64,000 nt of DNA from Gemmatimonadota bacterium (GTDB lineage Bacteria; Latescibacterota; UBA2968). Under the pieces are notes generated by a model that was given only the letters and a program-made list of their open reading frames with translations, ran no database searches and was not told where the DNA came from. The first letter of the stretch is position 1. The number at the start of each line of letters is the position of its first letter. This document shows positions 26,570 to 36,700 of the stretch, piece by piece. The position numbers were made by a program, and so were the translations under genes. Where the stretch lies: NCBI GenBank assembly GCA_009838845.1, contig VXRD01000022.1, forward strand, positions 68,072-132,071, read 5' to 3'.

Positions 26570-26696
26570 TGGCCTTTCGGGAAAATTTCTGGTGCAACTT
26601 TCTGATAATCCATATCGACGCAAACAGAACTGTAGCAACAGTCCAAATGGGAATAGCAATCTCCAATACCAACTTGTTTGGAGATTGGTTTAGATC
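26541..26696 (-). other. In-frame membrane-anchor extension behind an amber stop
   Basis: Directly after TAG 26697-26699, which ends the active M16 gene, the same frame stays open for 51 codons to TAG 26541-26543. It encodes a short linker, one good membrane helix (IAIPIWTVATVLFASIWII) and a basic tail (RKLHQKFSRK). No ATG or ribosome site precedes it; only a TTG could serve as start. It is either a tail lost by a nonsense mutation or sequencing error, a readthrough product, or a tiny separate gene. Confidence 0.5.
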
Positions 26697-28019
26697 CTAT
26701 TTTGAAGTTTTTGTATCCTGTCTTAATCTCAAGGACAGGGTTATGGAATTGTCATCTGCCATGTACAGGTCTATGATGCGCCGAATATCTTCAGTGCTAA
26801 CAGATTCTATATCCCCGATCAATCTCGGATACAGCAGGGGATCGTTAGTATGGGCGAATGCCTGACCGAATGAATTAGCCATGCTCGAACGGTTGTAAAA
26901 TGCGGAATACATGCTGTGCAATTGTTCATTGCGGGCTGCATTGAGTTCATCTTCAGAGATGGATTTTATCTTCTCCAACTCGATACGAATAATAGCATGA
27001 ACAGCATCTGAGGACGTAGAATGGGGCAGATCTGCCGCGCAAGTCATCAGACTGAATCCTTTATAATGGTTGAGTCCCATACTGAAAACCTTTGCAAGTC
27101 CAGAATCAACTATATAAGACCGCAATGAATTTGAGCTTTTATTTAAAATGCGAGCAAGAATGAGCAATCCCGCATAGTCGCGATGACCTAAACTGGGCAG
27201 GTACCAGCTTTTCCTGAATTTGGCAACACTGAGACCTCTTGAAGTAACCGTAAACTTTTTTCCCAACACTTTGGGCTTAGAAAGTTGAGGAGATGACAAT
27301 TTGTTCGGTGTTTGCTCATTGCCATAAGCTTCGTCCAGTTTGGTCAGAACATAATCAAAATCCACATCGCCGATTATGACAATCAATCTCTTTTGGCGGC
27401 GTAGAAAATTCTCATGATACGCTTTCAAACCAACGGGTTCGAGTTGTTTAATAAAATCCTCAGTACCCAGGCTAATAAAGTTCTTCTTTCCATAGATTAA
27501 GCTGGAAAAAGAATAAACAAACCTCGATGTTAAACTTGCCAGTCTGCGGCTTCGTTCTGTCAGTACAATTTTCTTTTCCATTTCAACGACTTCTTCATTA
27601 ATCACTGTGCTGTAATATCTTTCCGTATCTATCTCAACAGCGAGATCAAATTTGTCTTTTGGAAATCTCAGCATAAAGCGCGTAGAATGATAAGAAGTAG
27701 CAGCACTTTTTTGTCCTCCATTCTTGCTAATGATTTCGTCCTGGCTTCCAGTGCCTGACATGAGATGCTCTAAGAAGTGTATTCGTCCTTGCTTCCCCTC
27801 CTCTTCATCTGCCGATCCAGCACTGTAGTAGGTATGGTATTCAAAGGTCGGGATTGTCCGATCCACGACAATCACGGCGTCGAGATTGGAATTGATGGTA
27901 TAATGCTGTGCAGTGAGTTCTTTGGACAACACCTCTGTCCCAATAAGCTCATAGGCGGGACAGGTACTCGTCGGCAAGACACATACCAGTAAGAATATGA
28001 ACGCATAAATTTTCTTCAT
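26697..28019 (-). CDS. M16-family zinc peptidase, catalytic subunit, exported
   Basis: This 440-residue protein has a signal peptide (MKKIYAFIFLLVCVLPTSTCPAY). The inverted zinc motif HFLEH (His81, Glu84, His85) is present, and the third ligand is probably Glu155 in IVLTERSRR. An R/Y-containing second domain follows. It would degrade peptides in the periplasm together with the non-catalytic partner downstream. The stop is amber and is followed in frame by a membrane-helix sequence. No ribosome site problem is seen at the start. Confidence 0.88.
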   Translation of the reverse strand: MKKIYAFIFLLVCVLPTSTCPAYELIGTEVLSKELTAQHYTINSNLDAVIVVDRTIPTFEYHTYYSAGSADEEEGKQGRIHFLEHLMSGTGSQDEIISKNGGQKSAATSYHSTRFMLRFPKDKFDLAVEIDTERYYSTVINEEVVEMEKKIVLTERSRRLASLTSRFVYSFSSLIYGKKNFISLGTEDFIKQLEPVGLKAYHENFLRRQKRLIVIIGDVDFDYVLTKLDEAYGNEQTPNKLSSPQLSKPKVLGKKFTVTSRGLSVAKFRKSWYLPSLGHRDYAGLLILARILNKSSNSLRSYIVDSGLAKVFSMGLNHYKGFSLMTCAADLPHSTSSDAVHAIIRIELEKIKSISEDELNAARNEQLHSMYSAFYNRSSMANSFGQAFAHTNDPLLYPRLIGDIESVSTEDIRRIIDLYMADDNSITLSLRLRQDTKTSK

Positions 28020-28028
28020 GTTTAAACC

Positions 28029-29054
28029 TCACGAAAGTTCGACATCCACTGGAGCTTTTCGCTCGATACTATCGCAAATCGCCTCGCATACCACCATCGC
28101 CTGACACGCATCTCGCAGGGTTGGTGAACCTGACTCCCCTTTTTGTACAGCCCGCGCAAAAGCCTGCATTTGCCCCCAGTATCCACCTCGTTTTTCCGCA
28201 TTGTCCCGCACTGCGGGCGAATAAGATTGGGATGGAATACCGGGCGAGGGTTGGTATCCCCCTTCGGGCGAATGGGGTTCAAAATCCAACGTGTGCAAAT
28301 TCACCAAACGCAAATGCGCCTGTGCATCGCCCGCCGCTTCAATCTTACACGTCCAATTTGGGGTACAACCCGTCAGCGTAATCATTCCGGTTGCACCGCT
28401 ATCAAAATGCGCGGTACAGGCAATTGCAAATCGTCCTCCCTCACCAACCGACAAATCCGCGTAAACCCGCTCGATCTCCCCGCCCAAAAAACGCGCGAGA
28501 TCTACCGCGTGCGTTGACTGAAAAATCATATACTGCCAGCCCGCGCGATAGTCTGAATCATCCGGCCACATCGGACCTGGCATAAAATATCGGCTCTCCA
28601 AAAAAAGCAACTTTCCAAACTCGGGCGTCGCCATCAATTCCCGAAATTTCTGCACCCCGGGCGCGTGTCGCATATTGTGACCAATCTGCGTAATAAGCCC
28701 TCGTCCTTCAGCCATATCAGCCAACTCCTGAGCCTGGGCTGTTAAACGCGCCGGAGGCTTCTCCATCATCAACGGCAACCCCGCTGCCAGCACCTGCTTC
28801 CCACATTCAAAATGCATATCCGGCGGCCCCACGACCATCACGGCATCCAGGTCTTCCTTCTCTATCATATCAGACAAATCCGTGTACCATCTTCTCGCTC
28901 CAAAAAATCGCGCATTGCGCTCTGCCAGTTCCACTTCCAAATCACAGCAAGCGTACAGATCCAATTCCGGTATGGTTGCAAAATTGGGATACCACGATGC
29001 ACTCGCCTGTTTCCCACAGCCTATAAACCCAACGCGAACAGGTGCGACACTCAT
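28029..29054 (-). CDS. Gfo/Idh/MocA-family oxidoreductase
   Basis: This 341-residue protein has an N-terminal Rossmann domain (VGFIGCGKQASASW) and the family motif EKPPA with the catalytic Lys. A C-terminal beta-sheet domain contains GATGMITLTG. It uses NAD(P) to oxidise or reduce sugars or cyclitols. It is coupled to msrA by ATGA overlap, although the two functions have no evident link. Confidence 0.88.
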   Translation of the reverse strand: MSVAPVRVGFIGCGKQASASWYPNFATIPELDLYACCDLEVELAERNARFFGARRWYTDLSDMIEKEDLDAVMVVGPPDMHFECGKQVLAAGLPLMMEKPPARLTAQAQELADMAEGRGLITQIGHNMRHAPGVQKFRELMATPEFGKLLFLESRYFMPGPMWPDDSDYRAGWQYMIFQSTHAVDLARFLGGEIERVYADLSVGEGGRFAIACTAHFDSGATGMITLTGCTPNWTCKIEAAGDAQAHLRLVNLHTLDFEPHSPEGGYQPSPGIPSQSYSPAVRDNAEKRGGYWGQMQAFARAVQKGESGSPTLRDACQAMVVCEAICDSIERKAPVDVELS

Positions 29055-29599
29055 TTCTCACCCCTCAGTTTATTGCGAAACGACTTGCGAAACTTTTGCA
29101 CTTTGGGATTGATAACAAAGATGCAATACGGTTGATATGGATTCTCGACAAAATAATTCTGATGATACGCTTCCCCCTCATAAAATATTGGAAGTGGCGC
29201 AATCTCCGTCACAATCGGATCAGCCCATAAATCCGATGCCTCTGTCTCTGCCATTGACTGCTCGGCAATTTTCTTCTGCTCTTCATCGTGATAATAGATC
29301 ACCGATCGATACTGCGTACCCACGTCATTCCCCTGGCGGTTCAATGTCGTTGGGTCATGAGTACGCCAGAAAATGAACAGAATCTCCTCAAACGAAATCA
29401 CAGTCGGATCAAACGCAATCTGCACCACCTCGGCGTGTCCTGTGGTACCCGAACACACCTCCTCGTATGTCGGATTCTCCACCGTTCCCCCTGCGTATCC
29501 CGACACGACTTTATGCACGCCAATCACATCCTGATAAATCGCCTCCACGCACCAGAAACACCCGCCCCCAAGCGTCGCGGTCTCCATTGTACTGGACAT
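29051..29599 (-). CDS. msrA: Peptide-methionine (S)-S-oxide reductase MsrA
   Basis: This 182-residue enzyme carries the active-site GGGCFWCVEA near residue 11 and the conserved GYAGG, GHAEVV and YHQNYF segments. It reduces methionine-S-sulfoxide in proteins. The start at 29599 is supported by AAGGAG seven bases upstream; a longer frame from 29635 is unlikely. The Gfo-type gene follows with overlap. Confidence 0.95.
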   Translation of the reverse strand: MSSTMETATLGGGCFWCVEAIYQDVIGVHKVVSGYAGGTVENPTYEEVCSGTTGHAEVVQIAFDPTVISFEEILFIFWRTHDPTTLNRQGNDVGTQYRSVIYYHDEEQKKIAEQSMAETEASDLWADPIVTEIAPLPIFYEGEAYHQNYFVENPYQPYCIFVINPKVQKFRKSFRNKLRGEK

Positions 29600-29795
29600 A
29601 GTAATACTCCTTATGTGGCTATTTACACGCTGCATTTTGCATGCATCATATTCCCCCCCACGTCTTTTGTCAAGGTGAAATCAGAATCTCACCACACAGC
29701 AGATGGCGATTTTCTATTTGACACACGCGCGCGATCCTGTCAAATTAAACCCTTGTTTTAGACCATTATTTTTTTCAACCTTAAAGGAGAGTTAC

Positions 29796-30620
29796 ATGCC
29801 CCAACGGGAATTCAACCTCAGATACGCCCCGCACCACGGCCATTTCTCAAACAGCGCGGGCGATGACTATCTCGACCAACTCAAATACGCCGCAGATCAG
29901 GGCTTTACAGCCTGGGAAGACAATGGCATGCCCAAACGCGACATAGGAATGCAAGAAAAAATCGCCGCAGAAATGACCCGATTAAACCTCGAAATGGGTG
30001 TTTTTGTCGCCACGGGATCTTTTTCAGATGTCACATTTGCTGGCGACGATGAAGATGCAAAACAGGCTGTACTAAAAGATATCAAAGCCGCCATTGAAGT
30101 TGCCAAACGCGTAAATGCAAAATGGTGTACAGTCGTACCCGGCCTTTACGACTTAAAACTCGCGTGGGATTATCAAACAGCCAATGTAATCGAACTGCTC
30201 AAACGATGCTGCGACATTCTCGAAGAATCGGGTCTGGTAATGGTATTGGAACCGCTCAATCGCCTGACGAACCACCCCCGCGTTTATCTGGCTGGCTCGC
30301 CACAGGCATATCTGGTCTGCCAGGCCGTCAACCACCCGTGTTGCAAAATCCTCTTTGACATCTACCACCAGCAAATCACCGAAGGCAATCTCATTCCCAA
30401 TATCGACCGCTGCTGGTCTGAAATCGGTGTTTTTCAAGTAGGCGATAACCCCGGTCGCAAAGAACCCACCACTGGTGAAATCAACTACAAAAGTATCTTC
30501 AAGCATCTACACGAAAAAGGCTGCACCAGCATCGTCGGCATGGAACACGGCATCAGCCTGCCCGGCAAAGAAGGCGAAGACCGTCTGATCCAGGCTTATG
30601 TCGAATCGGATGATTTTTAG
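29796..30620 (+). CDS. Sugar isomerase/epimerase-like TIM barrel (hydroxypyruvate isomerase family)
   Basis: This 274-residue xylose-isomerase-like TIM barrel has the metal ligands in VLEPLNR (Glu), LFDIYHQQ (Asp, His), and the C-terminal GMEHG (Glu). This resembles hydroxypyruvate isomerase and related ketose epimerases. ATG 29796 follows AAAGGAGAG. It opens a five-gene plus-strand run with a Gfo-type oxidoreductase, a GH29 enzyme, a PhyH oxygenase and a TonB receptor, which fits sugar catabolism. Confidence 0.82.
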   Translation: MPQREFNLRYAPHHGHFSNSAGDDYLDQLKYAADQGFTAWEDNGMPKRDIGMQEKIAAEMTRLNLEMGVFVATGSFSDVTFAGDDEDAKQAVLKDIKAAIEVAKRVNAKWCTVVPGLYDLKLAWDYQTANVIELLKRCCDILEESGLVMVLEPLNRLTNHPRVYLAGSPQAYLVCQAVNHPCCKILFDIYHQQITEGNLIPNIDRCWSEIGVFQVGDNPGRKEPTTGEINYKSIFKHLHEKGCTSIVGMEHGISLPGKEGEDRLIQAYVESDDF

Positions 30621-30636
30621 GTAAGGAGTCTATCCC

Positions 30637-31635
30637 ATGAAAGCAATTCTCGTCGGCCTCGGAGGTCGTGCGCGTCACTGGCAGGCCGCGTGTGAAACAC
30701 ATCCCGAAGTCGAATTGGTCGCCTATGTTGAACCCTCAGCAGAAAACAAAAAACGCGCCATAGAAGAACGCGGTGTACCCGAGAATCTCATCTACGACGA
30801 CCTCAGCGATGCCGCCTCAGTAGAAGCCGACTTTGTCGTCGATGTCACCCCACCCGCTGTTCACGAAACCATCGCGCTGAAAGCCTTTGATGCGGGCCTC
30901 AATCTATTGGGCGAAAAACCCCTGAGCGATAACTTCGAAGCCGCTAAGCGTATCGTTGAAGCGGGCAAAAAAGCGGGTGTCAAACACATGATCACACAGA
31001 ACTACCGCTTTAATGAACTGCCCCGAACCACAAGGCGCTTGCTCGAAGCCAGACATATTGGCGACGTGGCGCAACTCGACGTATCGCTCTATGTCGATTG
31101 GGCAGACAACCCGGGCAGCCACTATGTGACGGAACCCTATATGTTCCTCACCGACATGGGCATCCACCACTTTGACATGATGCGCTATACCCTCAATGCC
31201 GACCCCGTCAGCGCACACGCCATCACCTGGAATTTGCCCTGGGGCTGGCATCAGGGCGACGCCTGCCAGATTATCGTCTTCAAATTTGAAAACGGCATTG
31301 TCGCCACACATCGCGGTATTGGCTGCACAATGGGACATGTACCTGCGGGACACAACGGCGAATGGCGCTACGAAGGGCCAAAAGGCACGCTCACGTGGGA
31401 GGGCTTTGACCTCTTTTACACACTCAAGCACAAACAGAATCCACAAATCCGCGAGCAAATCGAACTCGACGAAAGCGACGGACCAAATCCCGTGCTCAAC
31501 GAATTTGTTCGCGCCCTTCAAGAGGACCGCCAACCCGAATGCAATGCCGAAGACAATCTAAAATCCATGTCCATGGTCTTCGGAGCCGTCACGAGTGCGA
31601 TGGAAGGACGCGAAGTGCTACTATCAGAACTATAA
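30637..31635 (+). CDS. Gfo/Idh/MocA-family oxidoreductase
   Basis: This 332-residue protein has a Rossmann N-terminus (ILVGLGGRARHW) and GEKPLSDNFEAA with the catalytic Lys. The C-terminal domain shows DMGIHHFDMMRY, which places the His of the active site. It lies 16 bases after the isomerase gene and 12 bases before the fucosidase gene, so these form one operon. The substrate is probably a sugar or inositol derivative. Confidence 0.9.
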   Translation: MKAILVGLGGRARHWQAACETHPEVELVAYVEPSAENKKRAIEERGVPENLIYDDLSDAASVEADFVVDVTPPAVHETIALKAFDAGLNLLGEKPLSDNFEAAKRIVEAGKKAGVKHMITQNYRFNELPRTTRRLLEARHIGDVAQLDVSLYVDWADNPGSHYVTEPYMFLTDMGIHHFDMMRYTLNADPVSAHAITWNLPWGWHQGDACQIIVFKFENGIVATHRGIGCTMGHVPAGHNGEWRYEGPKGTLTWEGFDLFYTLKHKQNPQIREQIELDESDGPNPVLNEFVRALQEDRQPECNAEDNLKSMSMVFGAVTSAMEGREVLLSEL

Positions 31636-31647
31636 AAAGGAGAACCC

Positions 31648-32955
31648 ATGGCAGATCTACAGGGTGACACAAGCTGGTTTACACACGACCGTTTTGGATT
31701 GTTCATCCACTGGGGATTGTACGCATTGCCCGCGCGACACGAGTGGGTAAAGCAGCGAGAAGAAATACCCGACGCGCAATACGATCGATACTTGAAATAC
31801 TTCGATCCGGATTTGTACGATCCCGAAGCGTGGGCAGATGCGGCGGCCAACGCGGGCATGAAATATTTCTGTGTCACCACCAAACACCACGAAGGCTTCG
31901 CGCTGTGGGACTCCAAACTGACGGAGTACAAAGCGACCAATACACCCGCACGCAGGGACTTGTTAAAACCCATGGTAGAAGCATTTCGGTCGCGGGGTAT
32001 GAAGGTCGGCTTTTACCATTCCCTGATCGACTGGCACCATCCGCATTTCAGAATTGACGCCGTCCACAGTATGCGGAACCACCCCGATAAGGACAAGTTG
32101 AACGAACCTCGCGATCAAGCCCAATACGCCGCGTATTTGCACGGTCAAGTCCGCGAGTTGCTCACCGAATACGGCAAAGTGAATATGCTCTTTTACGATT
32201 TTAGTTATCCAGCCGGCGCAAGGGGCAGGCCCGAGGGTTTTGACGGCAAGGGACGAGATGATTGGAACAGCATCGAACTGATGAAAATGACGCGCGAGTT
32301 GCAGCCGGGTATTGTGATTAACGACCGGCTGGACCTGGACGATGTGGAAGGCGGATGGGATTATCGCACACCCGAACAATTTATGCCGCGCGAGTGGGTC
32401 ACCTATCAGGGCGAACGCGTATTGTGGGAGACCTGTCAAACATTTTCGGGGTCGTGGGGCTATCACCGCGATGAAACAAGTTGGAAGAGCATCGAGCAAC
32501 TGGTGCAAATGCTGGTCGGCGTGGTAAGCCGCGGGGGCAATTTATTGCTCAATGTTGGACCGACCGGACGCGGGGTATTTGACGATCGAGCATTGGATTG
32601 CCTGAACGGAATGGGCGAATGGATGAAATGGCACAGCCGATCCATTTATGGCTGTACTGCCGCGCCAGAGGAATTTCAGACGCCGGAGGATTGCCGCTTG
32701 ACCTACAATCCCGACACCAATCGGCTGTACGTACACCTGTTCACCTATCCGTTCCGCTATCTGCATCTCGATGGATTTGCTGGCAAGGTAGAATACGCCC
32801 AGTTATTAAACGATGCTTCAGAAGTGCGATTTCACCAGCCCCGCGCTGGACACACGGGAGACAGCAGTATTGAAAGAGAAACCCTGACACTGGAATTGCC
32901 CGTGCAAAAACCCAATGTGACAGTACCCGTAGTCGAGTTGTTTTTGAAGGAGTGA
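31648..32955 (+). CDS. GH29 alpha-L-fucosidase-family glycoside hydrolase
   Basis: This 435-residue enzyme starts with the family's WFTHDRFGLFIHWG and carries TTKHHEGFALWDS and the nucleophile region MLFYDFSYP (Asp184). SRGGNLLLNVGPTGRG follows at the C-terminal side of the barrel. A predicted C-terminal beta-domain follows. No signal peptide is visible, so it is probably cytoplasmic. The start follows AAAAAGGAG. Confidence 0.92.
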   Translation: MADLQGDTSWFTHDRFGLFIHWGLYALPARHEWVKQREEIPDAQYDRYLKYFDPDLYDPEAWADAAANAGMKYFCVTTKHHEGFALWDSKLTEYKATNTPARRDLLKPMVEAFRSRGMKVGFYHSLIDWHHPHFRIDAVHSMRNHPDKDKLNEPRDQAQYAAYLHGQVRELLTEYGKVNMLFYDFSYPAGARGRPEGFDGKGRDDWNSIELMKMTRELQPGIVINDRLDLDDVEGGWDYRTPEQFMPREWVTYQGERVLWETCQTFSGSWGYHRDETSWKSIEQLVQMLVGVVSRGGNLLLNVGPTGRGVFDDRALDCLNGMGEWMKWHSRSIYGCTAAPEEFQTPEDCRLTYNPDTNRLYVHLFTYPFRYLHLDGFAGKVEYAQLLNDASEVRFHQPRAGHTGDSSIERETLTLELPVQKPNVTVPVVELFLKE

Positions 32956-32959
32956 AAAA

Positions 32960-33667
32960 ATGACAATGATTGAAACAGACCTCCGCAAACTCAGTGCCGA
33001 CGAGGTGGCGATCTATCGCGAACAGGGCTATGTGATTGTGCCAGATATATTTCCGCTGGAGGAACTCGCGGAAATCGACCGCGAGATCGATCGACTTCAG
33101 GAAACACAAAAAAAAACGGGGCGCAACAAGGGATGGATCATGCAGTTGGGATTGCGATCAGAAGTGACCCGCCAATTTGCCCAGGATGAGCGGGTATTGA
33201 CACTGATCGAAGACATTGTAAAACCCGGCATTTCGATTTATTCGGCCAAGTTGACGGCAAAAGTGCCGCATTCCAACGACATCTGCCACTGGCACCAGGA
33301 CGACGCGTATTACAATACACGCGCCCTGAGCAAAACGCGCATGTCCACCTGGATACCGCTACAGGACGCGGATGAGACAAATGGGTGTTTGTGGGTCGTG
33401 CCACAAAGCCATAAGGGCGGCGTGGTCACGCATGGACCATTTGGCGGACAATGCCCAAAGTGTATGGGACCAGCCGATCTTATGTTCGATGATGCGATCC
33501 CCTGTCCTGTAAAAGCCGGGGATATCCTTTTATTCCACGCCTGTTTGTGGCATCATTCCAAAGGCAACCAGACAGACCATATACGGCGGGCATTTATTGT
33601 CTCGTATCAAGAGGCCACTGTGCCCCGTGGCAATGGCGATCAGTATAAAATTCTGAGATCCGTATAA
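32960..33667 (+). CDS. Phytanoyl-CoA dioxygenase (PhyH)-family oxygenase
   Basis: This 235-residue Fe(II)/2-oxoglutarate enzyme has HWHQDDAYY (His-x-Asp), ACLWHHSKGN (distal His) and RRAFIVSY (2-oxoglutarate Arg). A four-cysteine-poor insertion (GGQCPKCMG) contains a CPKC pair that could bind metal or form a disulfide. It lies five bases after the fucosidase gene. Its substrate is unknown. Confidence 0.9.
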   Translation: MTMIETDLRKLSADEVAIYREQGYVIVPDIFPLEELAEIDREIDRLQETQKKTGRNKGWIMQLGLRSEVTRQFAQDERVLTLIEDIVKPGISIYSAKLTAKVPHSNDICHWHQDDAYYNTRALSKTRMSTWIPLQDADETNGCLWVVPQSHKGGVVTHGPFGGQCPKCMGPADLMFDDAIPCPVKAGDILLFHACLWHHSKGNQTDHIRRAFIVSYQEATVPRGNGDQYKILRSV

Positions 33668-33723
33668 GGAGATGGTAGAACAGGCGTTTGGGATCTGTTG
33701 TTCCCGCTCGACTTTCACCTTGT

Positions 33724-36700
33724 ATGAAATATAAAATCCCAAAACTAAAGGTTTTCTCGCTTCTCCCCCCCATCCGCGTCTTACCCTTCCTTTTCTTGTG
33801 CGCTACCCTATTGCACGCACCCACATGGGCGCAATCTCAGGCAACCACCGGCGTTATCCGCGGCTTTGTCTGGGATCAGTTCGGCAACCCCATTGGCAAT
33901 GCCACCATCGCCCTCAAAGAAACCAGCACCAATTACCGGCGCACCCTCACATCATCCGATCTGGGGATATTCACCGCGACCCTGTTACCCCTGGGTTTTT
34001 ACGACATCACAGTACAGGCGGAAGGACAAGCAGAAGTGCGTCAAACAGGGGTGCAGGTGCGGGTTGGCGAGACAGTGGAACTCGTCTTCAAAATGGCATT
34101 GCAAATGGACGAAGTCCTCATCGAAGCAAAGAGACCCGCCGTTGACATCACCCAGAGCGAAACAGCCACGCGCCTGCCCGAAGCAGCCGTGCAGGACCTG
34201 CCCAACAACGGGCGCAACTTCCTCAACCTCACGCTGTTGACTCCAGGAGTGAGCATTGTGCAAGGCCCTGACGGCGATGAATTGACCATTGCCGGTCAGC
34301 GCGGCATACACAACAACATCTCGGTAGATGGTGCGGATTTCAACAACCCCTTCTTCGGCGAACAGCGCGGCGGACAGCGCCCCGCCTTCACCTTTAATTT
34401 AAATGCAGTAGCGGAAATGGTAGTCATACCCCAGGGAGCCAATGCCGAATTTGGACGTTCCAGCGGCGGCTTTGTCAATGTCATCACCAAATCGGGCACC
34501 AACCAATTCCACGGCTCCGTGCATTTTTTTGGCAAACACGACGCCCTGTCCAGCACAGTTAGGCACAACGGGATGGAACGCACGCCCAATTTCAAACAGG
34601 GGCAATTCGGCTTCACCCTGGGTGGCCCTCTAAAAAAGGACAGAGCATTTTTCTTTGCCGCGTATGACCAGCAGATTTTCAGAGATACCAGACAGAACAA
34701 TATCGGGCGCGGGGATGCCCGCCTGCGCCACTTCATGGCCTCCGAATTCAACCTATCCGACGACTACGGCGCCATTGACCGCACCAACGATGCCCGCGCT
34801 TTTCTCCTCAAAGTCGATTACCACCTGTCGGAGGAACACTCCGCCACCTTCAAATACAATTACACCTGGTCCGAACAGGAAAACGGCACCTTTGATGTTG
34901 ACTCCTGGGCGCGCAGCGCCAATGCCATAGAAAGGGACTGGTCACACGCCTTTAACGGCAGTCTGGTATCACTTCTATCCACCAGCACGATCAACGAATT
35001 CCGCTTCCAAATCGCCCGCGAAGACCGTCCCCGTCCCTACGGTGGACCTCACAATCCCAATACCGGGCGGCCCTTTCCCGATACGGGCATGGACTTTGTA
35101 CACGGCTATCGCTTTGGCATGCCTTTCTTCATCCCCATCGAATACTACGACTCTCGCATCCAGTTGCTCGACAATATCTCCATAAGCAAGGACAATCACC
35201 TGATCAAAGCCGGGATCGAATGGAACCGCGTCGAATCCGTACAAACCTTTATCGGTTTTGCCAATGGACGCTACATCTTCAATTCCGTAGATGGCTTTCT
35301 CAACTTCGTCCAGCAGGGCAATACCTATGTCGAATGCTCCGACGGCAGCACTAGCACCACCGGGACCTGTCCCGACGGAACGGAAATTACCGGGCCTGTC
35401 CTCATCTACTTGCAGCAGTCCGGCGTCGGCGGCCTGAGCGTGGAAGAAGCAGGCACACAGAAGATCCCCCAGCACGAACTGGCTCTGTTTGTACAGGACA
35501 GTTGGCAACCCTCGAACAAACTCACACTCAATTACGGCTTGCGCTGGGAAGCGCAGATCCAGCCCGATGTAATCACCGATCCGGACGAGGTCTTTTTCGC
35601 AGATTTCATTGGCAAAACTGTCACCAATCAGACGGGCACATATACATTCCCCTCCAACGGCAAAATCCCCTCTACCTGGGATATGTTCCAGCCGCGGTTG
35701 GGCATAGCTTACGATGTACACGGCGACAACAAGACCCTGTTGCGGGGCAGCGCGGGGATCTATTACGCCCGCATCCCCGGCTTGAACCTGGCGGGCACCC
35801 GCTCGACCAATGGCTCGCGCGGGCAATCCATCTTCCGCTCCAGCGCCCTGACGCCCATTTTGGGTCCGCCTCCACCCTATGGCGAGTTATTGCCCTCCCC
35901 CACAGGCGATCCCTTCCGCCCCAATATCTTTGTCTTCGACAAAAATTTTAAAAACCCCCGCACCATCAGCACACATGTCGGCCTCGAACGCGAATTGCCT
36001 GCAAAGGGGGTAGTCGGTACCTTCGGCTATACATACTCCCACACCGACAATCTCACGCGCTTTGTCAACCGCAACGACGCGGTCTTCGGTTCTCCCTGGT
36101 CAACGGGTTTGGGTCCCAATGGCAGCAACGGCATCGGCGACTTAACCGTCGTCGAAAGCACGGCCAAATCGCGCTACCACGGCCTCAGCTTTGGGCTGCG
36201 CCAGATGGTGCAAGACAAATTCCAATTCCAGATGAACTATACCCTGTCCTGGGACAAATCCGACGACGACAACGAGCGCGATCCCTTCACCTTCCGCTAC
36301 GTCGATGCAACGCAATTAGACCGAGAATGGGGCTATTCAGACCGCGACCAGCGCCACCGCTTCAATCTGTGGACCCTGACCAGATTGCCCGGCGATATAT
36401 TCCTCAACAATCGCATAAGCTACTATTCAGCACAACCCACCTCCGCATCCTGCACGGGCAAGCCCACGACCAATCCCTGGGGTGCTATCTCTGATCGTAT
36501 ATGCGCCGACGGCAGCATTATCCAGCGCAACACCCTTCGCAAAGACAATGCGTTTTTCTCCTGGGACACGCGCCTGTCCCGCCCCATCCCATTGGGCAAC
36601 AGCCATCTGGAAGCCATCGTCGAAATCTTCAACCTGCTCAACACAGACAACTTCCGCGATCCCTCCACCGCGGGCCTGCTCTTCAACTTTGACGGCACCG

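Noticed and set aside
29718..29745. Promoter between msrA and the isomerase gene (TTGACA at 29718)
   Set aside because: No acceptable -10 box lies 16-18 bases downstream, so I did not list it.
34975..35826. 283-codon antisense frame in the TonB receptor gene
   Set aside because: It mirrors a well-supported receptor gene; no domain, start signal or neighbour supports it.
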